The notes under the pieces: generated by a model
Databases searched by the model: none
The model's input: the letters and a program-made list of their open reading frames with translations, nothing else
Told to the model about the DNA's origin: nothing
Translations under genes and position numbers: made by a program
In this document: positions 35,733 through 44,780 of the stretch, piece by piece
Layout of the letters: every line of letters starts with the position of its first letter
How positions within the stretch are numbered: position 1 is the stretch's first letter
From: Rhizobium sp. L51/94
GTDB taxonomy: Bacteria; Pseudomonadota; Alphaproteobacteria; Rhizobiales; Rhizobiaceae
DNA length: 64,000 nucleotides
Assembly (NCBI RefSeq): GCF_019355555.1
Contig: NZ_CP072141.1
Location: 62,001-126,000 of the forward strand
Direction: 5' to 3'

Positions 35733-36036
35733 TCCGAATTGGTACAGCAGCGGAGTGCAAACAAGGACAACGCAATTGCTGCGTTGCAACATACTGCCAT
35801 TGCACTAAGATGGCCTCGTTCTACATGTTCGTTTCACCGTTCATTCCGTAGGGGATTTCGATGAGGTAGCAGGCGTGAAGCCAGCCGGTAAAGCTCTGGC
35901 ATCATTCATGAAACTGATGACATATCAGTTTATCTGTTTCTTGAGCGATTACGCAGGAGCCGGAAATCTGGCCACGTCAGCAACTTCAAATCGACCAACA
36001 GAACGCGTTTGCGTTGTCTGAAAAAGAGGAAAATCG
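35733..36036. other. Intergenic region upstream of ugd
   Basis: 304 bp without a credible gene. It holds one clear element, the inverted repeat at 35911-35931, about 105 bp before the ugd start. The remainder shows no hairpin or promoter that I can support. The segment just before the start (AAAAGAGGAAAATCG) supplies the ribosome-binding site. Confidence 0.6.
35911..35931. promoter_or_regulatory. Inverted repeat upstream of ugd, possible operator
   Basis: AAACTGAT-GACAT-ATCAGTTT, a perfect 8-bp inverted repeat with a 5-bp spacer. It is placed in the promoter region of the UDP-glucose dehydrogenase gene, a gene for exopolysaccharide and capsule precursors that is commonly regulated. The binding protein is unknown. 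Confidence 0.5.
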
Positions 36037-37362
36037 ATGCGTATCACGATGATCGGGTCTGGTTATGTGGGTTTGGTGTCAGGCGTCTGCTTTGCGGATT
36101 TCGGCCATGACATCATCTGCGTCGACAAGGACGAGAAGAAGATTGCAGCCTTGCGGGCCGGCGAGATCCCGATCTTCGAGCCGGGGCTCGAAAGTCTCGT
36201 GGCGGAAAATGTCCGCTCCGGCCGCCTGTCGTTTTCGACGGAAGTGGCAGAAAGCGTCGCCGCCAGCGATGTCGTCTTCATCGCCGTCGGCACCCCGTCG
36301 CGCCGTGGCGATGGCCATGCCGACCTGTCCTATGTCTATGCTGCTGCCCGCGAGATCGCCACCCACGTCAAGGGCTTCACCGTCATCGTCACCAAGTCGA
36401 CTGTCCCTGTCGGCACCGGCGATGAAGTCGAGCGGATCATGCGCGACACCAACCCGGACGCTGACATCGCCGTCGTGTCCAACCCCGAATTCCTGCGCGA
36501 AGGCGCCGCCATCGAGGACTTCAAGCGTCCGGACCGCATCGTCATCGGCCTCGACGACGATCGTGCCCGCGCCGTGATGACCGAAGTCTACCGGCCGCTC
36601 TACCTCAACCAGGCGCCGCTGCTGTTTACCTCGCGCCGCACGTCCGAACTGATCAAGTACGCCGCCAACGCTTTCCTCGCCATGAAGATCACCTTCATCA
36701 ACGAGATGGCCGATCTCTGCGAAAAAGTCGGCGCCAATGTCCAGGAAGTCTCCCGCGGCATCGGTCTCGATGGCCGCATCGGCGCCAAATTCCTGCATGC
36801 AGGCCCAGGCTATGGCGGCTCCTGCTTTCCGAAGGACACGCTGGCTCTGGCAAAGACCGCACAGGACCATGACAGCCCGGTGCGGCTGATCGAAACGACC
36901 ATCTCGATCAACGACAACCGCAAGCGGGCCATGGGTCGCAAGGTGATCGCGGCTGTTGGTGGCGACGTTCGCGGCAAGAGCGTCGCAGTTCTCGGCCTGA
37001 CCTTCAAGCCCAACACCGACGACATGCGCGACAGCCCTGCGATCTCGATCATCCAGACCTTGCAGGATGCCGGCGCCAAGGTGGTCGGTTACGATCCGGA
37101 GGGCATGGACAACGCACGCGGTCTGATCGAGGGCATGACGTTCGCAGCCGATGCGTACACCGCCGCCGAGGGCGCAGACGCTCTCGTCATCGTCACCGAA
37201 TGGAACCAGTTCCGCGCGCTCGATTTTGCCCGCCTGAAGCGGGTCATGGCCGCACCTGTGCTCATCGACCTCAGAAATATCTACCGCCGCGACGAGATCA
37301 CAAAGCACGGCTTCGAATATTCGAGCATCGGACGGCCGAACCAGACCAACGATCAGCACTGA
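36037..37362 (+). CDS. ugd: UDP-glucose 6-dehydrogenase
   Basis: 441 residues. It oxidises UDP-glucose to UDP-glucuronate with two NAD, supplying surface polysaccharide synthesis (rkpK in Sinorhizobium). The NAD motif is MRITMIGSGYVGLVSGVCFADFG. Other family elements are IVTKSTVPVGTGDEVE, NPEFLREGAAIEDF, the catalytic Cys263 in GPGYGGSCFPKDTLALAK, and the C-terminal LTFKPNTDDMRDSPAI. It starts at 36037 after a purine-rich site. A single gene with its own terminator; a perfect inverted repeat lies upstream. Confidence 0.96.
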   Translation: MRITMIGSGYVGLVSGVCFADFGHDIICVDKDEKKIAALRAGEIPIFEPGLESLVAENVRSGRLSFSTEVAESVAASDVVFIAVGTPSRRGDGHADLSYVYAAAREIATHVKGFTVIVTKSTVPVGTGDEVERIMRDTNPDADIAVVSNPEFLREGAAIEDFKRPDRIVIGLDDDRARAVMTEVYRPLYLNQAPLLFTSRRTSELIKYAANAFLAMKITFINEMADLCEKVGANVQEVSRGIGLDGRIGAKFLHAGPGYGGSCFPKDTLALAKTAQDHDSPVRLIETTISINDNRKRAMGRKVIAAVGGDVRGKSVAVLGLTFKPNTDDMRDSPAISIIQTLQDAGAKVVGYDPEGMDNARGLIEGMTFAADAYTAAEGADALVIVTEWNQFRALDFARLKRVMAAPVLIDLRNIYRRDEITKHGFEYSSIGRPNQTNDQH

Positions 37363-37377
37363 ACGTTGTCAGCAATC

Positions 37378-37416
37378 AAAAAAAGGGGCATAGCTTGGCG
37401 CTATGCCCCCTATTTT
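37378..37416. terminator. Bidirectional terminator between ugd and the KTSC gene
   Basis: GGGGCATAGC (37385-37394) pairs with GCTATGCCCC (37400-37409), a perfect 10-bp stem. On the plus strand CTATTTTAT follows; on the minus strand seven Ts (complement of the A run at 37378-37384) follow. It therefore ends both convergent genes. Confidence 0.85.
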
Positions 37417-37463
37417 ATGCGTTACCCAAGCAGCATTGGAAACAACGCCAGCAGGTCTACTGC

Positions 37464-37676
37464 TTATCTCACACTCACATAAGGTTTGGATTCGCGTATG
37501 TGGTGGCGATAGTAGGAGCCCGGAGAATCGGCCGAGATCAGATTGCGGTAAATCTGTTCCGGCACGTTGCTGTAGGGCTCAACTTTGCCATTGTGAAACT
37601 CGATTTCCATGCGCGACGATTTCAGATCGTACGCAACAGCCGTAATGAGGCGCGATTTTATTTGAATGCGTTCCAT
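37464..37676 (-). CDS. KTSC domain small protein
   Basis: 70 residues that make up one complete KTSC domain. The family core is SRLITAVAYDLKSSRMEIEF and NGKVEPYSNVPEQIYRNL, with the closing SPGSYYRHHIRESKPY. KTSC domains are found alone or at the C-terminus of lysyl-tRNA synthetase-related and other proteins, and their function is unknown (proposed RNA binding). It is convergent with ugd, sharing a terminator. The DNA upstream (37677-37860) is markedly AT-rich compared with the rest of the window. Confidence 0.85.
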   Translation of the reverse strand: MERIQIKSRLITAVAYDLKSSRMEIEFHNGKVEPYSNVPEQIYRNLISADSPGSYYRHHIRESKPYVSVR

Positions 37677-38151
37677 TCCAAAATTCCCTTAGTTGCAAGA
37701 AATCAAAAACCAGAGCATGGGCACTGCTTCTACATCCCGGTCAGACGAACTTAGTATCTTTTACCGCTTATATTAAGTATTTAATAATAATAGCAATTCA
37801 CAAATAATCAACGATGTTTACAGTTGCACTTCGCGGATAACGATTAACAACCTTGAGATGCGAAATGTCTCCGACTATCGAGATGAGTGCTCAGGCTACA
37901 GGAAGCAGATCCTGCAATCAGCCTCTCCAACTCGCTTATGAAGAGCCCGACAGACCGTATTTCTCGCTATGCTGGGGCAATTTTACGGCAAACGAAGTGC
38001 TCGCCAAGAGTTGATCGGTCGCGCCCCTGCGTTGCAGCGTTTTTCTTGCGCCGCGTGCGCGCAGTGGTGATATTCACCCTTCCTCCTTGTGCATCATCGC
38101 CGACGCCGAAAATGCGGAGCCAAGCCGCGACGGAAAGCCTGAATCAACAGC
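37677..38151. other. 475-bp intergenic region before the DHA2 exporter
   Basis: The first half (37740-37860) is AT-rich, with runs such as TTAATAATAATAG, and probably carries the KTSC promoter. The second half is GC-rich. A 92-codon frame at 37887 lacks a ribosome-binding site and any recognisable protein features, so I do not call it. No repeat or hairpin stands out. Confidence 0.5.
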
Positions 38152-39600
38152 ATGACACAGACTGAAAACGCCCCCTCGGACCCAGGGTTCGCCACCGAGC
38201 GCGATCCGCGACTGCGCTTCATCATCCCGGCCGTCGTTGCCGTCGCCTTCCTGATGGAACAGCTGGATTCGACGATCATCGTCACAGCTATTCCCGCCAT
38301 GTCCCACAGTCTTGCCGTGACGCCACTCGCCATGAACCTCGCGGTCACGGCCTATATCCTGACGCTTGCGATGTTCATTCCGGTCAGCGGCTGGTTTGCC
38401 GATCGATTCGGTGCACGCCGCATCTTTGCGCTGTCGCTGCTGATCTTCACTATCGGCTCGGTGCTCTGCGGGCTGGCAGTCAATTTCCCGATGCTGATCG
38501 CGACGCGCGCCCTGCAGGGCTTCGGCGGGGCGATGATGACGCCGGTCGGCCGGCTCATCCTCATTCGCAGCTTTCCGCGCAGCCAGCTCGTGACTGCCAT
38601 GACCTACATGACCTTGCCAGCTATCCTCGGGCCTTTGGTTGGCCCCATCCTCGGCGGCGTCCTGACGACCTATCTCTCCTGGCGATGGATATTCTACGTC
38701 AACGTGCCCTTCGGTATCATCGGCATCGTCATGGCGCTGCGCTACGTCGAGGATACCCACGCCGACACCTCCAAACGGTTCGACGTTCCGGGCTTTCTGA
38801 TGGTCGGCTCCGGACTGGTGCTGCTGCAATACGGCATCGAGAATATCGGTCGGCCGGCCATTCCCGTCCCGGCCATCATTGCCGTCCTTGTCGCCGCCTT
38901 GCTGCTGCTCGTCTTTTTCGTCCGATATGCGCGCGCCGTGGCTGCGCCGGCTGTCGACCTGACGCTGTTTCGCCTGCGCTCTTTTCGCGTCGGTACGCTT
39001 GCCGGAGGCATCTGTCGTGTCGGATTGAACGGCGTGCCCTTTCTGCTGCCGCTGATGCTGCAGATCGGCTTTGGCGTCAGCCCCATCGTCTCGGGCTCGC
39101 TGACCTTCGCCAGCGCCTTCAGCGCACTCGTGGTCCGGCCGATCTCGCAACGGCTGCTGCGGGCATTCGGCTTCGATCGGGTGCTGACCTGGAGCGCCGT
39201 CGCAGGCTCGCTGACAGTCGCAGGCTTTTCACTGATGACGCTTCAGACACCCTATTGGCTGATTATCGTCTGGGTGTTTGTCTTCGGCCTGACACGGGCC
39301 GCACAGTTCATGACGTCGAACACGCTCTCCTACTCGGACACGCCAGCAGCGCAGCTCAGCAGCGCCACAAGCCTCGGGGGCGTGCTGCAGCAGCTGAGCG
39401 TCAGCTTCGGCGTATCGATCGCCGCCATGCTGCTCGGTCTCGTCACAGCGGGCAGTGGCGCCCTGACGCTCGGCAGCTTTCATATCGTCTTTCTGGTCAT
39501 GGCTATCATTCCGCTGCTTGGCCTGCCCGGCTTCCTGCAGCTGAAACCAGAAGACGGCCAGCAGGTCAGCGGCCATGTGCGAAGAATAGCCCCGGACTAA
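38152..39600 (+). CDS. DHA2-family MFS multidrug exporter
   Basis: 482 residues with about 14 hydrophobic segments. DHA2 motifs: motif D1-like FLMEQLDSTIIVTAIPAMSHSL near the start, motif A GWFADRFGARRIFALSLL, motif C GPILGGVLTTYLSWRWIFYVNVPFG. Proton-driven export of drugs or other small amphiphiles is expected. There is no adaptor or regulator next to it, so it is a stand-alone exporter. It is convergent with spoVR, whose stop lies only 17 bp away. Substrate unknown. Confidence 0.9.
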   Translation: MTQTENAPSDPGFATERDPRLRFIIPAVVAVAFLMEQLDSTIIVTAIPAMSHSLAVTPLAMNLAVTAYILTLAMFIPVSGWFADRFGARRIFALSLLIFTIGSVLCGLAVNFPMLIATRALQGFGGAMMTPVGRLILIRSFPRSQLVTAMTYMTLPAILGPLVGPILGGVLTTYLSWRWIFYVNVPFGIIGIVMALRYVEDTHADTSKRFDVPGFLMVGSGLVLLQYGIENIGRPAIPVPAIIAVLVAALLLLVFFVRYARAVAAPAVDLTLFRLRSFRVGTLAGGICRVGLNGVPFLLPLMLQIGFGVSPIVSGSLTFASAFSALVVRPISQRLLRAFGFDRVLTWSAVAGSLTVAGFSLMTLQTPYWLIIVWVFVFGLTRAAQFMTSNTLSYSDTPAAQLSSATSLGGVLQQLSVSFGVSIAAMLLGLVTAGSGALTLGSFHIVFLVMAIIPLLGLPGFLQLKPEDGQQVSGHVRRIAPD

Positions 39601-39617
39601 GCGGAGTTACACGGTAT

Positions 39618-41162
39618 TCAGGCTGCCACGGCAACCTTGCGGGGACTGACCAGGTGATCCTTTAGCACGATACCCGCCCTGTCGATCTCCTGCAGCACGA
39701 CATCGTAGCTCCAGAGATCCGCCAGATGCTGCAGCACCTTCCGGGTGTCGCCCTCCTCCAGCAGACTGCCGTTCATCACCGTGTGCCGCAGGATCAGCCG
39801 ACGGTCGCCGGGCAGGTCGACATCGACGACCTCGATATGTGGATCGATCCAGCCGATGTCGTATTGCCGAGAGAGTTCTCGCCGGACGCGCCGATAGCCG
39901 CGCTCGTCGTGGATTGCCGCCACCCGCATCCCTTCCTCCTCAGCCGGATCGTCGGTCAGGTGGAACAGCCGCAGCTTGCGCATAAGGTTGGGGCTGAGAA
40001 ACTGGGCAATGAAGCTCTCGTCGCGATAGTTGGCCCAGAGATCGCGGAGCACCGCCATGGCATCTCCGGTTCCGGCAATCTCCGGGAACCATTCGCGATC
40101 CTCCTGCTCCGGCTTGGTGACGATACGTTCGATGTCCTGCATCATCGCAAAGCCGATGGCATAGGGATTGAGGCCGGAATAACGCTGGTCATCGAACTGC
40201 GGCTGGAACACCACATTGGTGTGGGATTTCAGAAACTCGAGAAAATCACCGTCGCCGATACCGCCGCGCTCGTGCAGACGTGTCATGATCTCATAGTGCA
40301 CATAGGTCGCCGTGCCCTCGTTCATCACCTTCGTCTGACCCTGCGGGTAGAAATACTGGGCCACGTGGCGGACGATTCGGAGGATTTCCCGTTGCCACGG
40401 CTGCAGGCGGGGCGCTGTCTTTTCGAGGAAATAGAGGATATTTTCCTGCGGCAGCCCGGTGATTGCCTGCCGGCGCTCGAGGCTGAGATCCGGTGCGCTC
40501 TTGCCGGCCTTGGTCGGCACGGTTCGCCAGAGATCGTTGAAGATGCTTTCGTCATGCGCTCGCCGCTCCTGCAGCCGGACCTCCTCCATCCGCAGATCGA
40601 GCTTCTTCTTGCCGGCATAGCGGTGCACGCCGTGCGACATCAGTGCATGGGCGGAATCGAGCGTCCGCTCCACGGCCGCATGCCCGTAGCGTTCCTCGCA
40701 ATTGGCAATATAGCCCTTGGCGAAATTCAGGTAATCGAGGATGCCATCGGCGTCTGTCCACAGCTTGAAAAGGTAGTTGTTCTTGAAGAAATGGTTGTGG
40801 CCGAAGGCGGCATGCGCAATCACCAGCGCCTGCATCGTCGCGGTGTTCTCCTCCATCAGGTATGAGATGCAAGGGGAGCTGTTGATGACGATCTCGTAGG
40901 CTAGCCCACGCAGGCCCTTGCGATAAAATGCCTCGTGATGGGCGAAATGCTTGCCAAACGACCAGTGCTTGTAGAAGAGCGGCATGCCGATCGAGGAATA
41001 GACATCGAGCATCTGCTCGGCAGTGATGATCTCGATCTGGTTAGGATAGACATCCAGCCCAAGCTCGTTGACGGCGATGTCCTGGCAGGCATCGTGGATG
41101 CGCTGCAACGCGGCGAAATCCCAGTCGGCACCGTCGTAGAGACGCTTCATTGCCTTTGCCAT
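39618..41162 (-). CDS. SpoVR family protein (YcgB-like)
   Basis: 514 residues. SpoVR in Bacillus affects spore cortex formation; in non-sporing Proteobacteria the homologue YcgB is a stress and stationary-phase protein of unknown biochemistry. Recognisable segments: GADWDFAALQRIHDACQDIA, YPNQIEIITAEQMLDVYSS, PLFYKHWSFGKHFAHHE, MQALVIAHAAFGHNHFFKNN, NEGTATYVHYEIM, and GLNPYAIGFAMMQDIER. Several His and Glu clusters (HAAFGHNHFF, NEGTATYVHYE) could bind metal. It follows yeaH with 2 bp between them, and prkA, on the same strand, so all three should be one operon. Confidence 0.93.
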   Translation of the reverse strand: MAKAMKRLYDGADWDFAALQRIHDACQDIAVNELGLDVYPNQIEIITAEQMLDVYSSIGMPLFYKHWSFGKHFAHHEAFYRKGLRGLAYEIVINSSPCISYLMEENTATMQALVIAHAAFGHNHFFKNNYLFKLWTDADGILDYLNFAKGYIANCEERYGHAAVERTLDSAHALMSHGVHRYAGKKKLDLRMEEVRLQERRAHDESIFNDLWRTVPTKAGKSAPDLSLERRQAITGLPQENILYFLEKTAPRLQPWQREILRIVRHVAQYFYPQGQTKVMNEGTATYVHYEIMTRLHERGGIGDGDFLEFLKSHTNVVFQPQFDDQRYSGLNPYAIGFAMMQDIERIVTKPEQEDREWFPEIAGTGDAMAVLRDLWANYRDESFIAQFLSPNLMRKLRLFHLTDDPAEEEGMRVAAIHDERGYRRVRRELSRQYDIGWIDPHIEVVDVDLPGDRRLILRHTVMNGSLLEEGDTRKVLQHLADLWSYDVVLQEIDRAGIVLKDHLVSPRKVAVAA

Positions 41163-41164
41163 TA

Positions 41165-42436
41165 TCAGCCAGCCCTTGTCTCCGCAGCGCGGCGTTGAAA
41201 GAGATCATGGAATACCGGGTAGATCTGGCTGCGGTCGCTGACCTTGCGCATCGACAGCACCGGCCAGCCGGCCGAAATCCGCTCATAGAGCTGCCAGACC
41301 GCCGAGCCGGACGAAATCGCCCCGCTGCGCCCTTCGCCGACTTCGAGATAGGCGAAATATTGCGTCGCCGGCAGAATCCAGTCCTGCATGAGAGCTGCTG
41401 TCGTGGTGCTGTCGGAATAGGCGTTGTCCCCATCGGATGCCTGCGCCGCATAGATGTTCCAGTCGGACGGTGGAAAACGCTCGGTCATGATCCGTCGCAT
41501 CGCATCCAGCGCGCTCGATACCTGCGTACCGCCCGTGGCGGGGCTGCGGAAGAATGTTTCCTCGTCGACCTCCTCGGCCGTGTCGGTATGGCGGATGAAG
41601 ACGATCTCGACGCGCTTGTACTGCCTCGTCAGGAAGATATAGAGCAGCATGTAGAAGCGCTTGGCGAGATCCTTCATGTGCTCGGACATCGAGCCGGAGA
41701 CGTCCATCAGGCAGAACATCACCGCCTGGGCGACCGGCCTCGGCTCGTTTTCGAAACGCCGATAGCGAATGTCGATCGGATCGATATACGGAATGCGCCG
41801 CACCCGTGATTCCAGCGCCGACACTTCAGCCTCCAGTGCCAGCCGCCGATCCTCGTCTACGCAATCGGCGATCTCGGCATGCAGCATGGCCACCGTCTCC
41901 GCCTTCGGCCGGTTAAGCGCAACGCGGCGCATCATGGCCCGCTTCATGGTCCGGTTGATGGCGAGATTGGAGGGAGAGCCGTTTACGGAATAGCCTGCCC
42001 GCACCGGGTTCGGCTGTTCGGATGTGGCGAGCTTTTTCTTGGCCAGATCCGGAAGCTCGAGGTCGTCGAGGAAGATGTCGAGGAATTCGTCGCGGGTCAG
42101 GACGAAGCGGAAGGCATCCTCGCCGTTGCCATCGCCACCGTCGCGCGGCTTGCCTTTTCCGCCCGGCGGGCGGGAGAGAATATCGCCTTCGATGAAGGTC
42201 TTGTTGCCCGGCAGGACGTGTTCGTGGATGCCGGCCGGGCCTTTCCGGAAGTGCGGCTCCTCAGTGCCCCCAAGGGGAATACTGATCTCGCCGCCTTTGA
42301 GAACGTCTTGAATACCGCGGCTTTGCGAGGTCTCGTAGACCGCTTTCTGCACCAGCGCCTTTGCTCGTCGCAGGAAGCGCTGGCGATTTTCGAGACTCTT
42401 GCCGCCTGGATTCAGGCGCCGGTCAACAATGTGCAT
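41165..42436 (-). CDS. YeaH/YhbH family protein (DUF444)
   Basis: 423 residues. The N-terminal part is basic and variable. The C-terminal half is a von Willebrand A-like domain with the metal-site motif MDVSGSMSEHMKD (DxSxS at 245-249) and a downstream Thr in PATGGTQVSSALDAM. It is known to be co-transcribed with PrkA kinase in E. coli (yeaGH) and in sporulating bacilli (yhbH), and may be a substrate or partner of the kinase. It lies between prkA (24 bp) and spoVR (2 bp). Confidence 0.93.
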   Translation of the reverse strand: MHIVDRRLNPGGKSLENRQRFLRRAKALVQKAVYETSQSRGIQDVLKGGEISIPLGGTEEPHFRKGPAGIHEHVLPGNKTFIEGDILSRPPGGKGKPRDGGDGNGEDAFRFVLTRDEFLDIFLDDLELPDLAKKKLATSEQPNPVRAGYSVNGSPSNLAINRTMKRAMMRRVALNRPKAETVAMLHAEIADCVDEDRRLALEAEVSALESRVRRIPYIDPIDIRYRRFENEPRPVAQAVMFCLMDVSGSMSEHMKDLAKRFYMLLYIFLTRQYKRVEIVFIRHTDTAEEVDEETFFRSPATGGTQVSSALDAMRRIMTERFPPSDWNIYAAQASDGDNAYSDSTTTAALMQDWILPATQYFAYLEVGEGRSGAISSGSAVWQLYERISAGWPVLSMRKVSDRSQIYPVFHDLFQRRAAETRAG

Positions 42437-42460
42437 TCCTACTCCTCTGTTGGGACTAGT

Positions 42461-44407
42461 CTAGCCTGCCTGTTTGACGCGCATGTACCACTCTACCAAC
42501 CGGCGAACCTGGCGCTCCGTATAGCCGCGCGAAGTCATGCGCTCGACGAATTGCCCATGCTTCTTCTCCGTGTCGCCGTCCTTCTTCGAGCCGAAGGAAA
42601 TCACCGGCAACAGGTCTTCCACCTGGCTGAACATCCGCTTTTCGATGACTTCGCGGATTTTCTCGTAACTCGTCCAGGATGGATTCTTGCCGCCATTGCT
42701 CGCCCGCGACCGCAGGCAGAATTTTACCACCTCGTTGCGGAAATCTTTCGGGTTGGCGATCCCGGCAGGCTTTTCGATCTTGGTCAGTTCCTGGTTGAGC
42801 AGATCCCTGTCCAGCATCTGGCCGGTATCCGGATCCTTGAAATCGACATCCTCGATCCAGGCATCGGCATAGTCCACATAGCGGTCGAAAAGGTTCTGGC
42901 CGTAGTCGCCATAGGATTCGAGATAGGCCTTTTGGATCTCGTGTCCGATGAATTCCGCGTAGCGCGGCGCCAGCTCCCCTTTGATATACTCCATATACTG
43001 CTTCTCGACCTCGGCCGGCAGTTGCTCCCGCCGGATCGACTGTTCGATGACATACATCAGATGCACCGGGTCGGCCGCGATCTCTGTCGTATCGTGGTTG
43101 AACGTCGCCGCCAGAACCTTGAAGGCAAAGCGCGTCGAGACGCCGTCCATGCCCTCGTCGACGCCGGCTGTGTCCCGATATTCCTGCACGCTGCGGGCCC
43201 GGGGGTCCGTTTCCTTGACGCTCTCGCCATCGTAGACGCGAAGCTTGGAAAACGGCGTCGAGTTTTCATGCCGCGTCAGCCGCGACAGAACCGTGAAGCG
43301 CGCCAGGGTTTCCAGCGTCGACGGCGCGCAAGGCGCCTGGCTAAGCTCGGACTCCTCGATCAGCTTCTCGTAGATCTTCTGCTCTTCCGTGACCCGCAGG
43401 CAATAGGGCACCTTAACGACGCAGATACGATCGATGAAGGCCTCGTTGTTCTTGTTGGCCTTGAAGGTCTGCCACTCCGCCTCGTTGGAGTGGGCCAGAA
43501 TGACGCCTGAGAACGGGATGGCGCCGATATTCTCGGTGCCAATGTAATTGCCCTCCTGCGTCGCCGTCAGCAGCGGATGCAGCATCTTGATCGGCGCCTT
43601 GAACATTTCAACAAATTCAAGCACGCCCTGGTTGGCGCGGTTGAGGCCGCCGGAATAGCTGTAGGCGTCGGCATCGCTCTGGGCGAGGCTCTCGAGCTTG
43701 CGGATATCGACCTTGCCGACGAGCGAGGAGATATCCTGGTTGTTCTCGTCGCCAGGCTCGGTCTTGGCGATGGCGATCTGGCGCAGCCGCGACGGCTGCA
43801 TCTTCACCACCTTGAAGCGCGAGATATCGCCGCCGAATTCTTCCAGCCGCTTCAGGCACCAGGGGCTCATCAGCCCTGTCAGCCTTCGCTTCGGAATACC
43901 GTAGCGTTCCTGCAGCATGTCGCCCATCGCAGCCGGATCGAACAGGCTGAGCGGGCTTTCGAAAACCGGGCTGAGTTCGTTGCCGGCCTTCAGCACGTAA
44001 ATGGGATGGACCTCCATCAGCGCCTTCAGCCGTTCGGCCAGCGACGACTTGCCGCCACCGACAGGGCCGAGCAGGTAGAGGATCTGCTTGCGCTCTTCCA
44101 ACCCTTGCGCCGCATGGCGGAAGAAGGCGACGATTCGCTCGATCGTCTCTTCCATCCCGTAGAAGCCCTCGAAGGCGGGATAGGTCCGGATGGTGCGGTT
44201 CAGGAAGATACGCCCAAGGCGGGAGTCCCTCGACGTGTCTACAAACTGTGGTTCACCCATCGCGGCAAGTAGTCGCTCTGCCGCATTGGCATACATCAGT
44301 GGTTCGCCCTTGCAGGCTTCCAGGTATTCAGAGAAAGACATCTCGACTTCGCGCCGCGCTTCAAAGGAACGGGCGAAGGTGTTGAATAGTACATCCGTGT
44401 TGTACAT
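42461..44407 (-). CDS. prkA: PrkA family serine protein kinase (YeaG-like)
   Basis: 648 residues. An AAA-like N-terminal domain carries Walker A LLGPVGGGKSSLAERL (114-125, Lys120), followed by the PrkA C-terminal kinase region. Typical stretches are GFYGMEETIERIVAFFRHAA, PVFESPLSLFDP, and the Walker B/switch region SGVILAHSNEAEWQTFK. The E. coli orthologue YeaG acts in nitrogen starvation and other stress responses. It is first gene of the prkA-yeaH-spoVR operon. Upstream is a 373-bp gap with a possible small RNA on the opposite strand. No sigma-54 or EcfG-type promoter was found by eye. Confidence 0.95.
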   Translation of the reverse strand: MYNTDVLFNTFARSFEARREVEMSFSEYLEACKGEPLMYANAAERLLAAMGEPQFVDTSRDSRLGRIFLNRTIRTYPAFEGFYGMEETIERIVAFFRHAAQGLEERKQILYLLGPVGGGKSSLAERLKALMEVHPIYVLKAGNELSPVFESPLSLFDPAAMGDMLQERYGIPKRRLTGLMSPWCLKRLEEFGGDISRFKVVKMQPSRLRQIAIAKTEPGDENNQDISSLVGKVDIRKLESLAQSDADAYSYSGGLNRANQGVLEFVEMFKAPIKMLHPLLTATQEGNYIGTENIGAIPFSGVILAHSNEAEWQTFKANKNNEAFIDRICVVKVPYCLRVTEEQKIYEKLIEESELSQAPCAPSTLETLARFTVLSRLTRHENSTPFSKLRVYDGESVKETDPRARSVQEYRDTAGVDEGMDGVSTRFAFKVLAATFNHDTTEIAADPVHLMYVIEQSIRREQLPAEVEKQYMEYIKGELAPRYAEFIGHEIQKAYLESYGDYGQNLFDRYVDYADAWIEDVDFKDPDTGQMLDRDLLNQELTKIEKPAGIANPKDFRNEVVKFCLRSRASNGGKNPSWTSYEKIREVIEKRMFSQVEDLLPVISFGSKKDGDTEKKHGQFVERMTSRGYTERQVRRLVEWYMRVKQAG

Positions 44408-44599
44408 GGCGCCTCATCGAGGTTGCTATTGCAAATACGCCTGGTCAGCTGGATAACAATCCGCTGTATTCATATTTCGGTGACGTTTCTATGAAAGTGA
44501 AATGCGACCGTGAATCAAATGCTACGCTTGATTCGGCAATGCAGCAATATCCGAGGCAATCCCAAGTCACCGATTTAATGATAAAGATGCTCAGGGTTG

Positions 44600-44761
44600 C
44601 GTAATAATGAATGCGAATATACCTGAAGTGGCGGATGTGAGTGTATGGTACTCAAGCGATATGCGCCATAAAACCGGTACCAAGCCATTGATTTCATAAC
44701 AATCAATGCGAGTGGCACCGATAGCGGACGGCAAAATTGCCACATGCCGTCCGATTTTTTT
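44600..44761 (+). ncRNA. Candidate small RNA upstream of prkA
   Basis: The 373-bp gap between prkA and the aldehyde dehydrogenase has no gene, yet it ends with a strong plus-strand terminator although no plus-strand gene lies upstream. Before it is a second hairpin, CATTGATT-N7-AATCAATG (44686-44708). A weak promoter-like pair, TTGCGT (44597-44602) and TATACC (44618-44623) with 15-bp spacing, would give a transcript of roughly 130 nt. The 5' end is a guess. It would be transcribed divergently from prkA. Confidence 0.4.
44725..44761 (+). terminator. Rho-independent terminator with no plus-strand gene upstream
   Basis: CGGACGGCA (44725-44733) pairs with TGCCGTCCG (44745-44753), 9 bp, loop of 11 nt, followed by A and seven Ts (44755-44761). 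On the minus strand no T tract follows the stem, so it is oriented plus and cannot serve the minus-strand aldehyde dehydrogenase gene. Confidence 0.8.
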
Positions 44762-44780
44762 CCACAGAGCCCGTTTGTTA

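Noticed and set aside
37887..38165. 92-codon frame before the DHA2 exporter
   Set aside because: No ribosome-binding site, no recognisable pattern, and it runs into the exporter start.
41879..43510. 543-codon plus-strand frame opposite yeaH and prkA
   Set aside because: Antisense shadow of two clear genes; no family resemblance and no ribosome-binding site.
44408..44520. Search for sigma-54, EcfG or heat-shock promoter before prkA
   Set aside because: No GGAAC/CGTT pair or GG-N10-GC pattern at a sensible position on the minus strand.
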